DNA from: Sphaerochaeta sp032144095
GTDB lineage: Bacteria; Spirochaetota; Spirochaetia; Sphaerochaetales; Sphaerochaetaceae
DNA: 64,000 nucleotides
Direction of reading: 5' to 3'
Assembly: GCF_032144095.1 (NCBI RefSeq)
Contig: NZ_JAVSNJ010000001.1
Coordinates: 62,001-126,000, forward strand
Shown here: piece after piece, positions 1 to 8,842 of the stretch
Layout of the letters: each line of letters opens with the position of its first letter
Position numbering within the stretch: the first letter of the stretch is position 1
The notes under the pieces: generated by a model
Database searches by the model: none
What the model was told of the DNA's origin: nothing
Seen by the model: the letters and a program-made list of their open reading frames with translations, nothing else
Translations under genes and position numbers: made by a program

Positions 1-208
1 CTGGGAGGAGATCAGCATCACCAGGAAGTTCCAGGTCCCTCTGATGGATGAGATGGTCATCATCTCCATCCCCACCTTGGTGGCTAATCCTGATGCACCC
101 CAGAGCCTCTGGCTGGAGAAGTATGTGGTCCCTGCCTATGCAGTCCAAGCTGTCCCTGCCGATGAGGTTATCGTCACAGATGAGCTTGCAGGTTTGATCT
201 CCCAGTAA
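1..208 (+). CDS. C-terminal end of an unidentified protein (partial)
   Basis: The frame is open from base 2 and ends at TAA 206-208, giving the last 68 residues of a gene that starts outside the window. The fragment is hydrophilic, begins WEEISITRKF and ends LAGLISQ, and shows no motif I recognise. A strong intrinsic terminator follows 25 bp later, which supports this as a real gene end. No function is proposed. Confidence 0.6.
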   Translation, partial: WEEISITRKFQVPLMDEMVIISIPTLVANPDAPQSLWLEKYVVPAYAVQAVPADEVIVTDELAGLISQ

Positions 209-232
209 CCTGTAACAGAGTAACGATTCGAG

Positions 233-267
233 AGAGACGGGTACCGACATGGTGTCCGTCTCTTTTC
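233..267 (+). terminator. Rho-independent terminator of the first gene
   Basis: AGAGACGG (233-240) pairs with CCGTCTCT (256-263) across a 15-nt loop and is followed directly by a T-rich run. It sits just downstream of the rightward partial gene. Confidence 0.75.
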
Positions 268-514
268 TTTGGCTTTCCTGAAAACTTCGTGTAGGGATTT
301 GCCATTTCTTGCCTCTAGAAGCTGGTATCTTTGCATAGGATATAGGTTTCTTTGTACACTGCCTGAATGAAACCGTACACAACAGCATTTTTGTTGACTA
401 GCTGGGGATTGTGCCGCTTCCCTAAGAAAGCATCCATGATATGCCCCGAAACACCTTCTGATGTATCCCTTTGCGTGGGGGAGGTGGGCGCTTATGCAAT
501 TGTGTGGCGGGACT
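268..514. other. Non-coding gap, nothing recognised
   Basis: Together with the flanking terminators this is a gap of about 350 bp between a rightward gene end and a leftward gene end. Short ORFs on both strands lack ribosome binding sites and show no family resemblance. I see no repeat, RNA gene or promoter that I can defend. Confidence 0.4.
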
Positions 515-553
515 GGAAAAAGAGAGGCTCTTCGCTTGGCGAAGAGCCTTTTT
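515..553. terminator. Terminator between convergent transcripts
   Basis: AGGCTCTTCGC (525-535) pairs with GCGAAGAGCCT (539-549) over a three-base loop. T5 follows on the plus strand, and the A-rich stretch before the stem gives a T-run on the minus strand. Because the leftward purD-like gene ends at 561, its main use is probably to end that operon. Confidence 0.7.
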
Positions 554-560
554 GACTTTG

Positions 561-1817
561 TCAGTTGGTAAAGAAGTTGTCCCCGATATCAGGGCGATAC
601 CAGGAGCCGGGGAATGCAATATGCCCTACGCCCTTGTATGCATTCTTGTTTGCATCCATGATATTGTAGCCAATTCCCACGACAGTGACACATCTTCCCC
701 CATTGGTAATGAGCCTGTCACTCTCAGAACGCACCCCTCCGAAGAAATAGAAGGGAGAGCCTTGGAATGCATTGAGCATCAGGGCAGCCGGGATGGGCTT
801 GAGTTCCTTTCCGAAGATGGGCTCCTCAGGATACCCCTCTGATGCGACCACAAGAGCTACCGCACTGTTGGTGGAGACCTCAAGGTTGAGGGTGGATAGG
901 GTATCATTCTTCATGGCATCTAGGATTTCGATGATGTCCGTCTTGATGAGGGGCACGATTGCCTGGGCTGCCGGATCGTTGAACCTGACGTGGTAGTCAA
1001 CCAGGATCGGGCCCTTGCTGGTGATGATGACGCTGATGGTCAGCACTCCCTTGTAGGCCATTCTCTCGGCCTTGAGGCCGAACAGGGTTGGTTCTATGAT
1101 GGTATCGACAAGTGCTTGGCTGACAGACTCCTGGAGAGGGACGGGACAGATCGATCCCATGCCTCCTGTTGGTAGGCCACCATGTCCTGCCTTCATGTAG
1201 TCGCTGGAGGAGGGCAACATCATGTAGCCCTTGTTGTCGACTAGCAAGGTGAGGGTGATGGGCAATCCATTGAGGTGTTCCTCAAGCATGATCGAACCGG
1301 TAGCCAGGATTTTCTTGGAGAACTTCATCAGGGCATCGTAATCGGAGGAGTCTATCATGACACGGCTGGGTGCTATGGTGTTGCTCTTTACGACGAACCG
1401 CTGTCCAACATGCCTTTTCAGGTATTCCGAAAGCTTCTCGGCATCGTCAAATACATAGTGGGTTGGGGTGGGGATGTTATGCCTGTCGGTGAACTTCCTT
1501 GAGAAGTCACGGTCCCCTTCAAGCTTCAAGGCCCTGCTGGGAGCCCCGAAGGTATCAATGCCCCGTTCATTCAGGTAGTCGATGACACCGGTAAACAGAG
1601 GAGCCTCCGTTCCGATGAAGACATACTCGATATGGTTTTCCTTGCAGGCCTCATATACCTGCTTTGGGTCTGCAGGATCGATGGCGAGATTTGTTGCAAT
1701 GTATTCAGTACCCACATTCCCTGGAGCGACATACAAGCCATGGATAAGACGGCTCTGGGAAAACCACCATGCAATGGCATGGTCTTTGGCTCCTGAGCCC
1801 AGCACTAGTATTCTCAT
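561..1817 (-). CDS. PurD-like phosphoribosylamine-glycine ligase homologue, key residues altered
   Basis: This 418-residue protein has the length and order of PurD, which joins phosphoribosylamine to glycine in purine synthesis. GSGAKDHA (7-14) matches the N-terminal loop, PTGGMG is at 216-221, and DYHVRFNDPAAQ (274-285) stands where PurD has EFNVRFGDPE. The usual metal-binding Glu and Asn are therefore Asp and His, and the Gly/Lys-rich ATP loop after Lys144 (normally DGLAAGKGV) is absent. The family assignment is firm but activity as a classical GAR synthetase is doubtful. The ATG at 1817 is chosen over a longer frame because AAGGA lies about 7 nt upstream and the N-terminal motif begins there. 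It is the last gene of the tatD-dus operon. Confidence 0.75.
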   Translation of the reverse strand: MRILVLGSGAKDHAIAWWFSQSRLIHGLYVAPGNVGTEYIATNLAIDPADPKQVYEACKENHIEYVFIGTEAPLFTGVIDYLNERGIDTFGAPSRALKLEGDRDFSRKFTDRHNIPTPTHYVFDDAEKLSEYLKRHVGQRFVVKSNTIAPSRVMIDSSDYDALMKFSKKILATGSIMLEEHLNGLPITLTLLVDNKGYMMLPSSSDYMKAGHGGLPTGGMGSICPVPLQESVSQALVDTIIEPTLFGLKAERMAYKGVLTISVIITSKGPILVDYHVRFNDPAAQAIVPLIKTDIIEILDAMKNDTLSTLNLEVSTNSAVALVVASEGYPEEPIFGKELKPIPAALMLNAFQGSPFYFFGGVRSESDRLITNGGRCVTVVGIGYNIMDANKNAYKGVGHIAFPGSWYRPDIGDNFFTN

Positions 1818-1875
1818 TGCAATTCCTTTATGCGAAATTCTCTCTGCTAAACGTACCATTTTACCTGTTGAGAGG

Positions 1876-2877
1876 TCAACAACTTGTATGGAGCATTTCC
1901 ATAGCCTGCAGGTAGTCGTCACGCTTTGTCGCAGTTACAATTGCCTGCTTGACCTGGGCTGTGTTCGGCCTTCCTTTCAGATAGGAACAGGAGTGCTTGC
2001 GCATCTGGATGCAGGCACTTTTTTCGCCATAGTGGGCTATCATGAGGTCGAGATGGCGTAGGATGACATGGACAGTCTGCTCCAGAGGGATGCTTTGGGG
2101 CTCACGTCCTGCAAGGATATCCTTGGCCTGGGCGAAGATGAAGGGGTTGCCGATGGCGCCCCGGGCAAACATGATGCCGTCGATGCCCGTTTCGGTGAGC
2201 ATCCTCTTTGCATCCTGTGCATGGAAAAGGTCGCCTGACCCAAAGATGGGTACCTGGTACCCCTTTTGCATGCAGTACCCCTTCAAGGTGGTCAGTTTTG
2301 TCCAATCTGCAAAAGGTGCATACCCCTGGGCACGGGTCCTGGCATGGAGGGTAAGCATGGCGGCTCCCCCATCCAAGGCAGCCTGGGCAAATTCCAGGTA
2401 GTTTTCGCTGTTTGCATCCCAACCGGTCCTGAACTTCACCGATACGGGAATCGGGAGCGTCCTTGTAATCGTTCGCACTATCTCTGTGATGGAGGCGGGG
2501 TCCTTCATCATTGAGGAACCTGCGCCGGTCTTGGTCACCTTGGGCACGGGGCAGCCACAATTGATGTCGATGAATGTGGGGTTGAAGGGGGCAAGCCGCT
2601 CAAGGGCGCCCTCCAGGGAATCGGTAGCCCCCATGAAGAGCTGTACCGCATATTGCTGTTCGTTTTCTGCCCGTTTGAGCAGGTCCATGGTCTTCTCGCC
2701 GTCACGGGAGAGGCCCTCGGCGCTGACCATTTCAGTGAAGGTCATGTCTGCACCCATCTCGATGCAGAGCGAGCGGAAAGGCACGTCAGTGTATCCTGCA
2801 AGGGGTGCGAGAAAGAGGTTTCCCTGTATCTCTACGTTTCCTATGGTTACCGGGTGATGGAGATCCTGTTCTTTCAT
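1876..2877 (-). CDS. dus: tRNA-dihydrouridine synthase (DusB-like)
   Basis: This is a 333-residue flavoenzyme of the Dus family, which reduces uridines in the tRNA D-loop. FMN-barrel motifs are clear: LAPLAGYTD (23-31), the catalytic cysteine in NCGCPVPKV (Cys109), a conserved Lys in VSVKFRTGW, LHARTRAQGY, GSGDLF and ARGAIGNPF. Length is typical for DusB. Its ATG overlaps the stop codon of tatD by 4 bp, so translation is probably coupled. A 58-bp gap separates it from the purD-like gene. The choice among Dus subfamilies is by general resemblance only. Confidence 0.92.
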   Translation of the reverse strand: MKEQDLHHPVTIGNVEIQGNLFLAPLAGYTDVPFRSLCIEMGADMTFTEMVSAEGLSRDGEKTMDLLKRAENEQQYAVQLFMGATDSLEGALERLAPFNPTFIDINCGCPVPKVTKTGAGSSMMKDPASITEIVRTITRTLPIPVSVKFRTGWDANSENYLEFAQAALDGGAAMLTLHARTRAQGYAPFADWTKLTTLKGYCMQKGYQVPIFGSGDLFHAQDAKRMLTETGIDGIMFARGAIGNPFIFAQAKDILAGREPQSIPLEQTVHVILRHLDLMIAHYGEKSACIQMRKHSCSYLKGRPNTAQVKQAIVTATKRDDYLQAMEMLHTSC

Positions 2878-3656
2878 ACGTCCTTTGGAAGGGAGAAGGC
2901 CCTTAGGCTGTTAGCATAAAGGCTTTCGCTAAGCTCTTCAAGATAGGTTTCCCTGATTTGGCTAAGAGCTTTGGCCGTTTCAACTATGTAGGATATCTTG
3001 TTCCGCTCCCCTTTGTAGGGGTAGGGTGTCATGAAGGGCGCCTCGCTTTCTATGACGATTCTCTCTATGGGAAGGTTGTGCGCAACCTCTTGGATGCTCC
3101 GGCTGTTCTTGAAGGTGAGGTTGCCAGCAAAGGAGAAGGTAAGGTTGAGTTCAAGGGCTTTTTTCGCAAACTCCCAGTCCTCGCCGAAGCAGTGGAGGAT
3201 CCCTCCCTTTGGGGGGAGTTTTTCGGCAAGGATGTTCAGCAGGTCATCCCCTGAATTCCTGTTGTGGATGATTACCGGCAGGTCAAGTTGCTTGGCAAGC
3301 TCGAGGTGCTTGAGAAAAAGCTCTATCTGCAGGGACTTGTCCCCTCCAAACATATGGTAGTAGTCAAGCCCGGTCTCCCCAATGGCGATGACACGGTTTT
3401 TTGTGGCGTGGGAGAGGATCCTCTCCTCCCAATCCTTTCCAGGATTGGCAACCTCCGTAGGTGATACCCCTACTGCGTGGAATACATTGGAGGCGCTTTC
3501 GAGGTTCGCATAGGTCCTCTCGAAGTCGGAGAGGCTGTTGCAGATGCTCACGATGTGTTTTACCATCTTGACCCTTGCGAGCTGGACCGCAAGCAGTTGT
3601 TCCATTTTATCATCTTGGAGCAACCCTATATGTGCGTGCGTATCAAAGAATTGCAT
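2874..3656 (-). CDS. tatD: TatD family metal-dependent hydrolase (DNase-like)
   Basis: A 260-residue TIM-barrel amidohydrolase-like protein; TatD relatives are metal-dependent 3'-5' exonucleases or RNA/DNA quality-control nucleases. Metal-ligand motifs run in the expected order: HAH (7-9) in FDTHAHIG, the Glu in GETGLDYYH, His in VIIHNR and His in HCFGED. The last motif reads ESEAPFM where the family normally has ETDAPFL or TDSP, so the conserved Asp is Glu. The ATG at 3656 is preferred to an upstream in-frame start because AAGGAG lies 6 nt before it and the barrel begins at once. First gene of the leftward operon. Confidence 0.9.
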   Translation of the reverse strand: MQFFDTHAHIGLLQDDKMEQLLAVQLARVKMVKHIVSICNSLSDFERTYANLESASNVFHAVGVSPTEVANPGKDWEERILSHATKNRVIAIGETGLDYYHMFGGDKSLQIELFLKHLELAKQLDLPVIIHNRNSGDDLLNILAEKLPPKGGILHCFGEDWEFAKKALELNLTFSFAGNLTFKNSRSIQEVAHNLPIERIVIESEAPFMTPYPYKGERNKISYIVETAKALSQIRETYLEELSESLYANSLRAFSLPKDV

Positions 3657-3704
3657 ACAGGCTCCTTGAGGTTGGATTCTCACTTGTTAGGAAGTAGTGT
3701 CTAA

Positions 3705-3733
3705 AATATACCATGAGCAATGGTAATCGTCAA
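3705..3733 (-). promoter_or_regulatory. Sigma-70 type promoter for tatD-dus-purD-like
   Basis: On the minus strand TTGACG (3733-3728) is separated by exactly 17 bp from TATATT (3710-3705), about 50 bp before the tatD start codon. Confidence 0.65.
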
Positions 3734-3782
3734 TATACGTAATTCATATAGACAGAAATAGTTATATCCAGTTATATACAGT

Positions 3783-3811
3783 TTGACAATTATTGTAACA
3801 CGTGGTAGCGT
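3783..3811 (+). promoter_or_regulatory. Candidate promoter for the ricT-like gene
   Basis: A perfect -35 TTGACA (3783-3788) is followed after 17 bp by TAGCGT (3806-3811). The -10 is weak. The site lies 45 bp upstream of the start codon and is divergent from the tatD promoter. Confidence 0.4.
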
Positions 3812-3855
3812 AGTTTTTAGCGAGTGTGCTCGGCCTTTAGGGGCAAAGGATTTGC

Positions 3856-4917
3856 ATGAAGAAAGATCGTTTACGAGCTACTGAGAGTGCTCCTGTGAAA
3901 AACAGGCCCTCCAGTGCCTATATATATCTAGTCAAGAACCCTTCCTCCAATGAGACTTCCATCTGCGCCTGGGATACCGTTCTCTACCCAGGGACCAGTG
4001 TGGTAGCGCCTACCAGATATGGCTTGGACATGGGTGTTGTGGTTTCCGGTGCCGACAAGTTGGGCAAGGCCTACCAGAAGGGAAATGACCAGTGCTGTGG
4101 TGCCTGCCAGCATGGGGAGCCCATTGCTGATGAACCCCTGTCATCGGAAGAGGAGATTCTCTGGAGTGATGAGCCTGACGAGGACCTCGCCGACGGGGGC
4201 AGAAAGCACACCCTGGAGATGGTCCAGCTTTCGGCTGACACCCAATGGATCGACAGGCTTGCAACCCCTACTGATATGGATCGCTTCAAGGAACTATCGG
4301 AAAAGGAAGACGAGGCGATGAAGATCTGCAGGGAGAAGATTGCCCTGCACAAGCTTGACATGAAACTGGTGACCGCCCACTTCCTGCTTGGAGAGCCGAA
4401 GATCATATTTTTCTTCACGGCCGATGTACGGGTCGACTTCAGGGAACTGGTCAAGGACCTGGTGACGGTTTTCAGGATCCGCATTGAACTCAGGCAGATC
4501 GGGGTCCGGGACGAGAGCCGTGTCCTGGGGGGCCTGGCTGTCTGTGGTCGCGACTACTGCTGCCACAGTGTGACTGACAAGCTCAATCCTGTTTCCATCA
4601 AGATGGCGAAAGAACAGAACCTTTCGCTCAATTCCATGAAGATATCAGGCCCCTGTGGTCGTCTGCTTTGTTGTCTCTCCTATGAATTTGACTTTTATGT
4701 GGAGGAGAAGCGGAACTATCCACCGGAAGGAAGCAAACTCAAGGTTGGGTTTGAATTGATGAAGATTACGGAAGTAAATATTCTTACAAAAAAAATCACT
4801 CTATCGGGGTCTGAAGGAAGGATGCTCAACATCCCTCATTCAGCGGTTTTTTTCAATGATGAGGCCAGTCGTTGGGAGATTACGAAGGAGTATGCAAGCG
4901 AATATTTGTCAAATTGA
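3856..4917 (+). CDS. PSP1 domain protein, RicT (YaaT)-like
   Basis: A 353-residue protein of the PSP1 family. In Bacillus, RicT is part of the RicAFT Fe-S complex that tunes RNA processing. The PSP1 core is plain: an FFFTADVRVDFRELVKDL-type strand-helix, IRIELRQIGVRDESRVLGG, a Cys pair in CGRDYCC and a second cluster in GPCGRLLCCLSYE. An additional CCGAC motif near residue 82 adds to the likely Fe-S ligands. The N-terminal 20 residues and an acidic stretch near 95-115 look disordered. It precedes rpsT by 124 bp, which holds separate promoters. Confidence 0.85.
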   Translation: MKKDRLRATESAPVKNRPSSAYIYLVKNPSSNETSICAWDTVLYPGTSVVAPTRYGLDMGVVVSGADKLGKAYQKGNDQCCGACQHGEPIADEPLSSEEEILWSDEPDEDLADGGRKHTLEMVQLSADTQWIDRLATPTDMDRFKELSEKEDEAMKICREKIALHKLDMKLVTAHFLLGEPKIIFFFTADVRVDFRELVKDLVTVFRIRIELRQIGVRDESRVLGGLAVCGRDYCCHSVTDKLNPVSIKMAKEQNLSLNSMKISGPCGRLLCCLSYEFDFYVEEKRNYPPEGSKLKVGFELMKITEVNILTKKITLSGSEGRMLNIPHSAVFFNDEASRWEITKEYASEYLSN

Positions 4918-4931
4918 TATAAAGCATTGTA

Positions 4932-4995
4932 TTGACCGATTTTAGAGAGTGTGATATTTTGTTAAACCGTCGGCCCTTGTTGCCGATTCTATAAT
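4932..4995 (+). promoter_or_regulatory. Candidate promoter(s) for rpsT
   Basis: Two possibilities are visible. TTGACC (4932-4937) with 17 bp to TATTTT (4955-4960) forms a full -35/-10 pair. A perfect TATAAT (4990-4995) lies nearer the gene but has no good -35. Either would serve rpsT at 5042. Confidence 0.45.
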
Positions 4996-5041
4996 GTATA
5001 AGTGAAATACATATTCTGTGTAATATGTTTGGAGGTATTAC

Positions 5042-5323
5042 GTGATTAATAAGTCTGCTGAAAAAAGAGAACGACAGAACGTTGTTCGTAGGATGAGGAA
5101 TCGTGCTGCAAAGAGCACAATGCGCACCGCTATCAAGAAATTTGATGCTGCTTTGGTAGCTGGGGATAAAGACGCTGCTTCCTCTGCACTGGATTTGAGC
5201 CTCAAGTTGCTCGATTCCACTGCCAGCAAAGGCATCATCCATGCCTCTACCGCCGACAGGAAGAAGTCCAGAATGCATGCCCGCTTCAACAAGCTGAATG
5301 CTCAGGGTGCAGTTCAGGCATAA
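5042..5323 (+). CDS. rpsT: 30S ribosomal protein S20
   Basis: This 93-residue basic protein has the S20 pattern: NKSAEKRERQNVVRRMRNR at the N-terminus, helical repeats of Lys/Arg and Ala, and a C-terminal HASTADRKKSRMHARFNKL. S20 binds 16S rRNA early in small-subunit assembly. The start is GTG at 5042 with GGAGG (5031-5035) 6 nt upstream. A non-ATG start is common for rpsT because it allows autoregulation. HU follows 82 bp later. Confidence 0.95.
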   Translation: MINKSAEKRERQNVVRRMRNRAAKSTMRTAIKKFDAALVAGDKDAASSALDLSLKLLDSTASKGIIHASTADRKKSRMHARFNKLNAQGAVQA

Positions 5324-5405
5324 TTGCCCTGATCTGATGGTAAAATGCCGGTATTGTACTATGCCGGCCTACGCATGAGAAATAAGAAGTGTTGAAGGAG
5401 TAACC

Positions 5406-5726
5406 ATGGCAGAACCTAAATTGACTAAAGCGGCCATTATTGAAAGTCTTCATGAAAAGATTGGTCTGAACCGGTCCGATATCCATATGATAATTGACTC
5501 ATTTTTTGAAGAAGTGAAAGCAGGACTCAAGAATGACCAGGTCATTGAGTTGCGCGGCTTTGGGACTTTCGAAGTTCGCACCCGTAAAGGTAGGGAAAAA
5601 GCTCGTAACCCCAAGACAGGTGCCATAGTAGCTGTTGAGACCCACGGGGTTGCAATTTTCCGTCCTGGTAAAGAACTCAAAGATTATGTTTGGGATTTGC
5701 GCGACAACAAACCTGTCAATGACTGA
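5406..5726 (+). CDS. hup: HU/IHF family DNA-binding protein
   Basis: A 106-residue histone-like protein that bends and packs DNA. The family signature GFGTFEVRTRKGREKARNP is at about 55-73, after the dimerising helices (TKAAIIESLHEKIGL). It has a roughly 12-residue tail beyond the usual 90-94, ending DLRDNKPVND. The ribosome binding site GAAGGAG is 7 nt before ATG. It sits between rpsT and lnt, as I recall from Treponema. A small GC-rich hairpin without a T-run lies just upstream (5347-5368). Confidence 0.94.
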   Translation: MAEPKLTKAAIIESLHEKIGLNRSDIHMIIDSFFEEVKAGLKNDQVIELRGFGTFEVRTRKGREKARNPKTGAIVAVETHGVAIFRPGKELKDYVWDLRDNKPVND

Positions 5727-5761
5727 TTGACCGAACCCGGTTGGATGTAGGAGACACTCTT

Positions 5762-7420
5762 TTGAATAGCTTGAAAAAGAGACGGAGCCTCAGAACAGTC
5801 TGTTCTGAGGTTTTTGTATTGGTGGTAACTGCCTTTGTGTATTCGATGGCCTTTCCTGGCTTTGTTACTATCCATGGATTTGGGTTCATCGCCTTCTTTG
5901 CCCTGATACCCCTATTCGCAGTCATCAGGAATACAACCTGGAAACTGGTTCCCGTATATGGGTTCTTTTTTGGGTTTGTCTTCTATCTGTTCTTCAACTA
6001 TTGGCTGAAGACCTTCCATCCTCTGGCAATCCTCATCGTCCCTATCATCAAGGGCGGTGAGATGGTCCTGCTCTTCCCCCTGTTGAAGGCCGCTGAGAAG
6101 CTCTTCAAGAAGTATGGCTATCTTGTCCAGTCGGTAATCTGGGTTGCCTACACCTATGTAAGCCAGAACTGGTTTGCAGGCTATCCCTACGGGACACTCG
6201 GCTACGCCATCTATGCCTACCTGCCGCTTATCCAGATAGCCTCACTGGTTGGGGTTTGGGGGGTCACCTTCCTCATGGTGCTTCCACAAACCTTTGTTGG
6301 AGCCTGGCTGTGTGATTTCACTGCTGGAAGGGGGCCGTCCTTTGGCGAGGCCCTCAGGGAGCATAGGGTTCCCCTTTTTGCATACCTGGTGTTGGTTGTA
6401 GCCTCCCTGGTCTTTGGGTTTGCAACCATGCACTACTGGAAAACCCAACAGCCAGACAAATCCTGGAGGGTTGCGACCATCCAGCATAGCGCCGATACCT
6501 GGGAGGGGGGCTATGCAACGTACAAGAAGAACTTCAACAACCTGAGGAAACTGAGCCTTGAAGCCCTCGTTGCCAACCCTGACATGATCCTCTGGTCGGA
6601 GACAGCCTTTGTCCCTTCGGTCGCCTGGCACGAGAAATATCCCTCTGACGAGGCAACCTCTGCCTTGGTGGAGGAGTTTGTCAACTTCGGTAAGAGCCTT
6701 CCCATCCCGCTGTTGAGCGGAAACCCTGAGGGGGTGATCGACGACCCGAGCAAGCCAGCCCTCCTGGAGGATGGATCGTGGAACCGCAAGGACTACAACA
6801 CGGTCACCTTCTTTGAAGGCGGAAGGATCAAGAACACCTACCGCAAGCAACATCTGGTTCCTTTTACCGAACACTTCCCCTACGAGAAACAGCTTCCCCT
6901 GCTCTATAATCTCCTGCTTGCCAATGATTACAACTGGTGGGAGACCGGGGACGAGAGTGTGGTCTTTGAGACCGATGAAGGGGTTAAGTTCTCAACTCCC
7001 ATCTGCTTTGAGGATGTCTTTGGTGCCCTGAATGCGGAGTTTGTGCGCAACGGGGCTCAGGTCATCGTAAACATGACCAACGATGGCTGGTCCAAGGCCG
7101 TCTCTGCAGAGATGCAGCATCTGGGCATGGCTGTCTTCCGTTCTGTGGAGAACCGCAGGACCACTGTACGGGGAACCAACAGCGGCATGACCTGTCTCAT
7201 CGATGTGACGGGAAAGATCATCGACCCCATGGAGCCTTTCAAGGTTGGGTGGCATATCTATGATGTGCCGGTCTACACCACCGAGAGCCAAGGCGAGACC
7301 TTCTACACGAAACATGACGATTGGTTGGCTTTTGCCTCCATATACCTCTCTGTGATCCTGCTTTCCTTGGGTTTGGTCAAAGAGCTCTTCAGATACATAA
7401 GGACAAGGGAAAAGGATTGA
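5762..7420 (+). CDS. lnt: Apolipoprotein N-acyltransferase
   Basis: An integral membrane enzyme of 552 residues that adds the third acyl chain to bacterial lipoproteins. About six N-terminal membrane segments (to about residue 210) are followed by a nitrilase-type domain with the catalytic set Glu in LWSETAFVPS, Lys in NTYRKQHLVPF and Cys in TPICFEDVFG, plus the helper Glu in VPFTEHFP. A last membrane segment closes the protein. I chose TTG at 5762 because GGAG at 5750-5753 lies 8 nt upstream; an in-frame TTG at 5741 is possible but lacks a site. cinA starts 2 bp after its stop. Confidence 0.93.
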   Translation: MNSLKKRRSLRTVCSEVFVLVVTAFVYSMAFPGFVTIHGFGFIAFFALIPLFAVIRNTTWKLVPVYGFFFGFVFYLFFNYWLKTFHPLAILIVPIIKGGEMVLLFPLLKAAEKLFKKYGYLVQSVIWVAYTYVSQNWFAGYPYGTLGYAIYAYLPLIQIASLVGVWGVTFLMVLPQTFVGAWLCDFTAGRGPSFGEALREHRVPLFAYLVLVVASLVFGFATMHYWKTQQPDKSWRVATIQHSADTWEGGYATYKKNFNNLRKLSLEALVANPDMILWSETAFVPSVAWHEKYPSDEATSALVEEFVNFGKSLPIPLLSGNPEGVIDDPSKPALLEDGSWNRKDYNTVTFFEGGRIKNTYRKQHLVPFTEHFPYEKQLPLLYNLLLANDYNWWETGDESVVFETDEGVKFSTPICFEDVFGALNAEFVRNGAQVIVNMTNDGWSKAVSAEMQHLGMAVFRSVENRRTTVRGTNSGMTCLIDVTGKIIDPMEPFKVGWHIYDVPVYTTESQGETFYTKHDDWLAFASIYLSVILLSLGLVKELFRYIRTREKD

Positions 7421-7422
7421 AC

Positions 7423-8688
7423 ATGCTCTACAAAAGCGCCTCACTGTTTATCATTGGTACTGAGCTTACCCGTGGGGTCATTGCTGACAAGCATTGCCAG
7501 GTCATTTCCAGCCAGCTGACGCAGCTTGGCTACCGGGTTGACCGTATGGTGCTTGTCCCCGATGACGGGACCATTGAGAGTGTGCTCAAGGATTGCATCG
7601 ACAACTGCGATGTGGTCATCATTACCGGCGGCCTCGGGCCCACCAGCGATGACCTTACCCGCAGTATCGTTGCAAAGATTGCACATGTCCCCCTCGTCCG
7701 TGACGAGGAGACCTTTGCGGTTCTCTACAAGAGGATCGGCGAACGCATCTGGGGTGCAAACGAGCAGCAGGCGATGATCCCCCTTGGCTTTGAGTCGATC
7801 CCGAATCCCAATGGGACGGCAGCCGGCTTTCGGGGCTTCATTCCAGACGGGGAACGCTCCATTGCCTGTGTTGCGATGCCTGGCCCTCCCCGCGAGATGG
7901 ACCCGATGTTCTTTGATGCCGTGCTGCCCTGGCTTGCACAGCTCATTGGCCATGATGACTTTTCCCGTACAGAGTATTCGACCTTCCTGATAGCAGAAGC
8001 CAAGCTGGAAGAGCTCTGCCGCCAGGTCTCCTCACCGGGGATCCAGTGGGGTACCCGATTCCAGGACCTGAAGATCAGCCTCTATCTGGTGGGGGACTCG
8101 GAACAGAAGCGCCAGGAGATGGCCCTGCACCTCAAAGGGGTTGTTGGCCCCTCATTGGTAGTGGAGGGCGACGTCATGCCGCTAGACCTCCTGACAGCCC
8201 TCCTGAAGCGGGATGGCTTGACGATCAGCTGCGCGGAAAGCTGTACCAGCGGATATCTTGCAAAACTCCTGACCGATGAAAGTGGGAGCTCATCCTGGTT
8301 CTGGGGTGGGGCAGCTACCTACTCCAACGATGCCAAGAAGAAGATGCTGGGGGTTCGTGAGAAAACCCTCGAGGCCTTTGGGGCGGTAAGTGGGGAGTGT
8401 GCTTCCGAGATGGCTGAAGGAATGCTTGCCCTCAGCTGTTCCGATTATGCCATATCCATCACAGGCATTGCTGGCCCAACCGGTGGCAGTGCAGAGAAGC
8501 CTGTGGGAATGGTATGGTTTGGGTTTGCGGCAAAGGGTAGGGAGACCCAAGCGGTAAAACTCCAATTTACCTCATGGGGAAGGGTCTCGGTACGACGAAA
8601 AGCGTCGGTTGCTGCATTAATTCTAGCCAGTAGATACATCAATGGGGATGTGTTGCTTGACACTGTGCGTAAGTGGCAATATATTTAG
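7423..8688 (+). CDS. cinA: CinA family protein (MoCF-binding domain plus nicotinamide-nucleotide amidase domain)
   Basis: A 421-residue two-domain protein. Residues 1-170 form the MoaB/MogA-like domain (IIGTELTRGVIADKH, TGGLGPTSDDLTRSIVAK), which in CinA proteins acts as an ADP-ribose pyrophosphatase. Residues from about 265 form the CinA/PncC amidase domain (SCAESCTSGYLAKLL, YSNDAKKKMLGV, GIAGPTGGSAEKPVG). The family recycles NMN and is sometimes linked with competence. ATG at 7423 follows lnt by 2 bp with AAGGA in the end of lnt, so the two are an operon. The frame stays open upstream inside lnt but that extension has no homology. Confidence 0.93.
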   Translation: MLYKSASLFIIGTELTRGVIADKHCQVISSQLTQLGYRVDRMVLVPDDGTIESVLKDCIDNCDVVIITGGLGPTSDDLTRSIVAKIAHVPLVRDEETFAVLYKRIGERIWGANEQQAMIPLGFESIPNPNGTAAGFRGFIPDGERSIACVAMPGPPREMDPMFFDAVLPWLAQLIGHDDFSRTEYSTFLIAEAKLEELCRQVSSPGIQWGTRFQDLKISLYLVGDSEQKRQEMALHLKGVVGPSLVVEGDVMPLDLLTALLKRDGLTISCAESCTSGYLAKLLTDESGSSSWFWGGAATYSNDAKKKMLGVREKTLEAFGAVSGECASEMAEGMLALSCSDYAISITGIAGPTGGSAEKPVGMVWFGFAAKGRETQAVKLQFTSWGRVSVRRKASVAALILASRYINGDVLLDTVRKWQYI

Positions 8689-8842
8689 AGCACAACCCGC
8701 GGAAATACTAATGGTGCATACTCCTTCACATTTCCGCATATTCTTACAGTAAGTTTTACATTTAGGAACCGGTAAGTGGCCGAGCCTCTAGCATTTGCTT
8801 ACAGGTAGTTGTCTAAAAATCCGTTCCGTTGGAGTTTATCCT

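Noticed and set aside
5347..5368. GCCGG/CCGGC hairpin between rpsT and HU
   Set aside because: Short stem with no T-run; not enough to call a terminator or switch.
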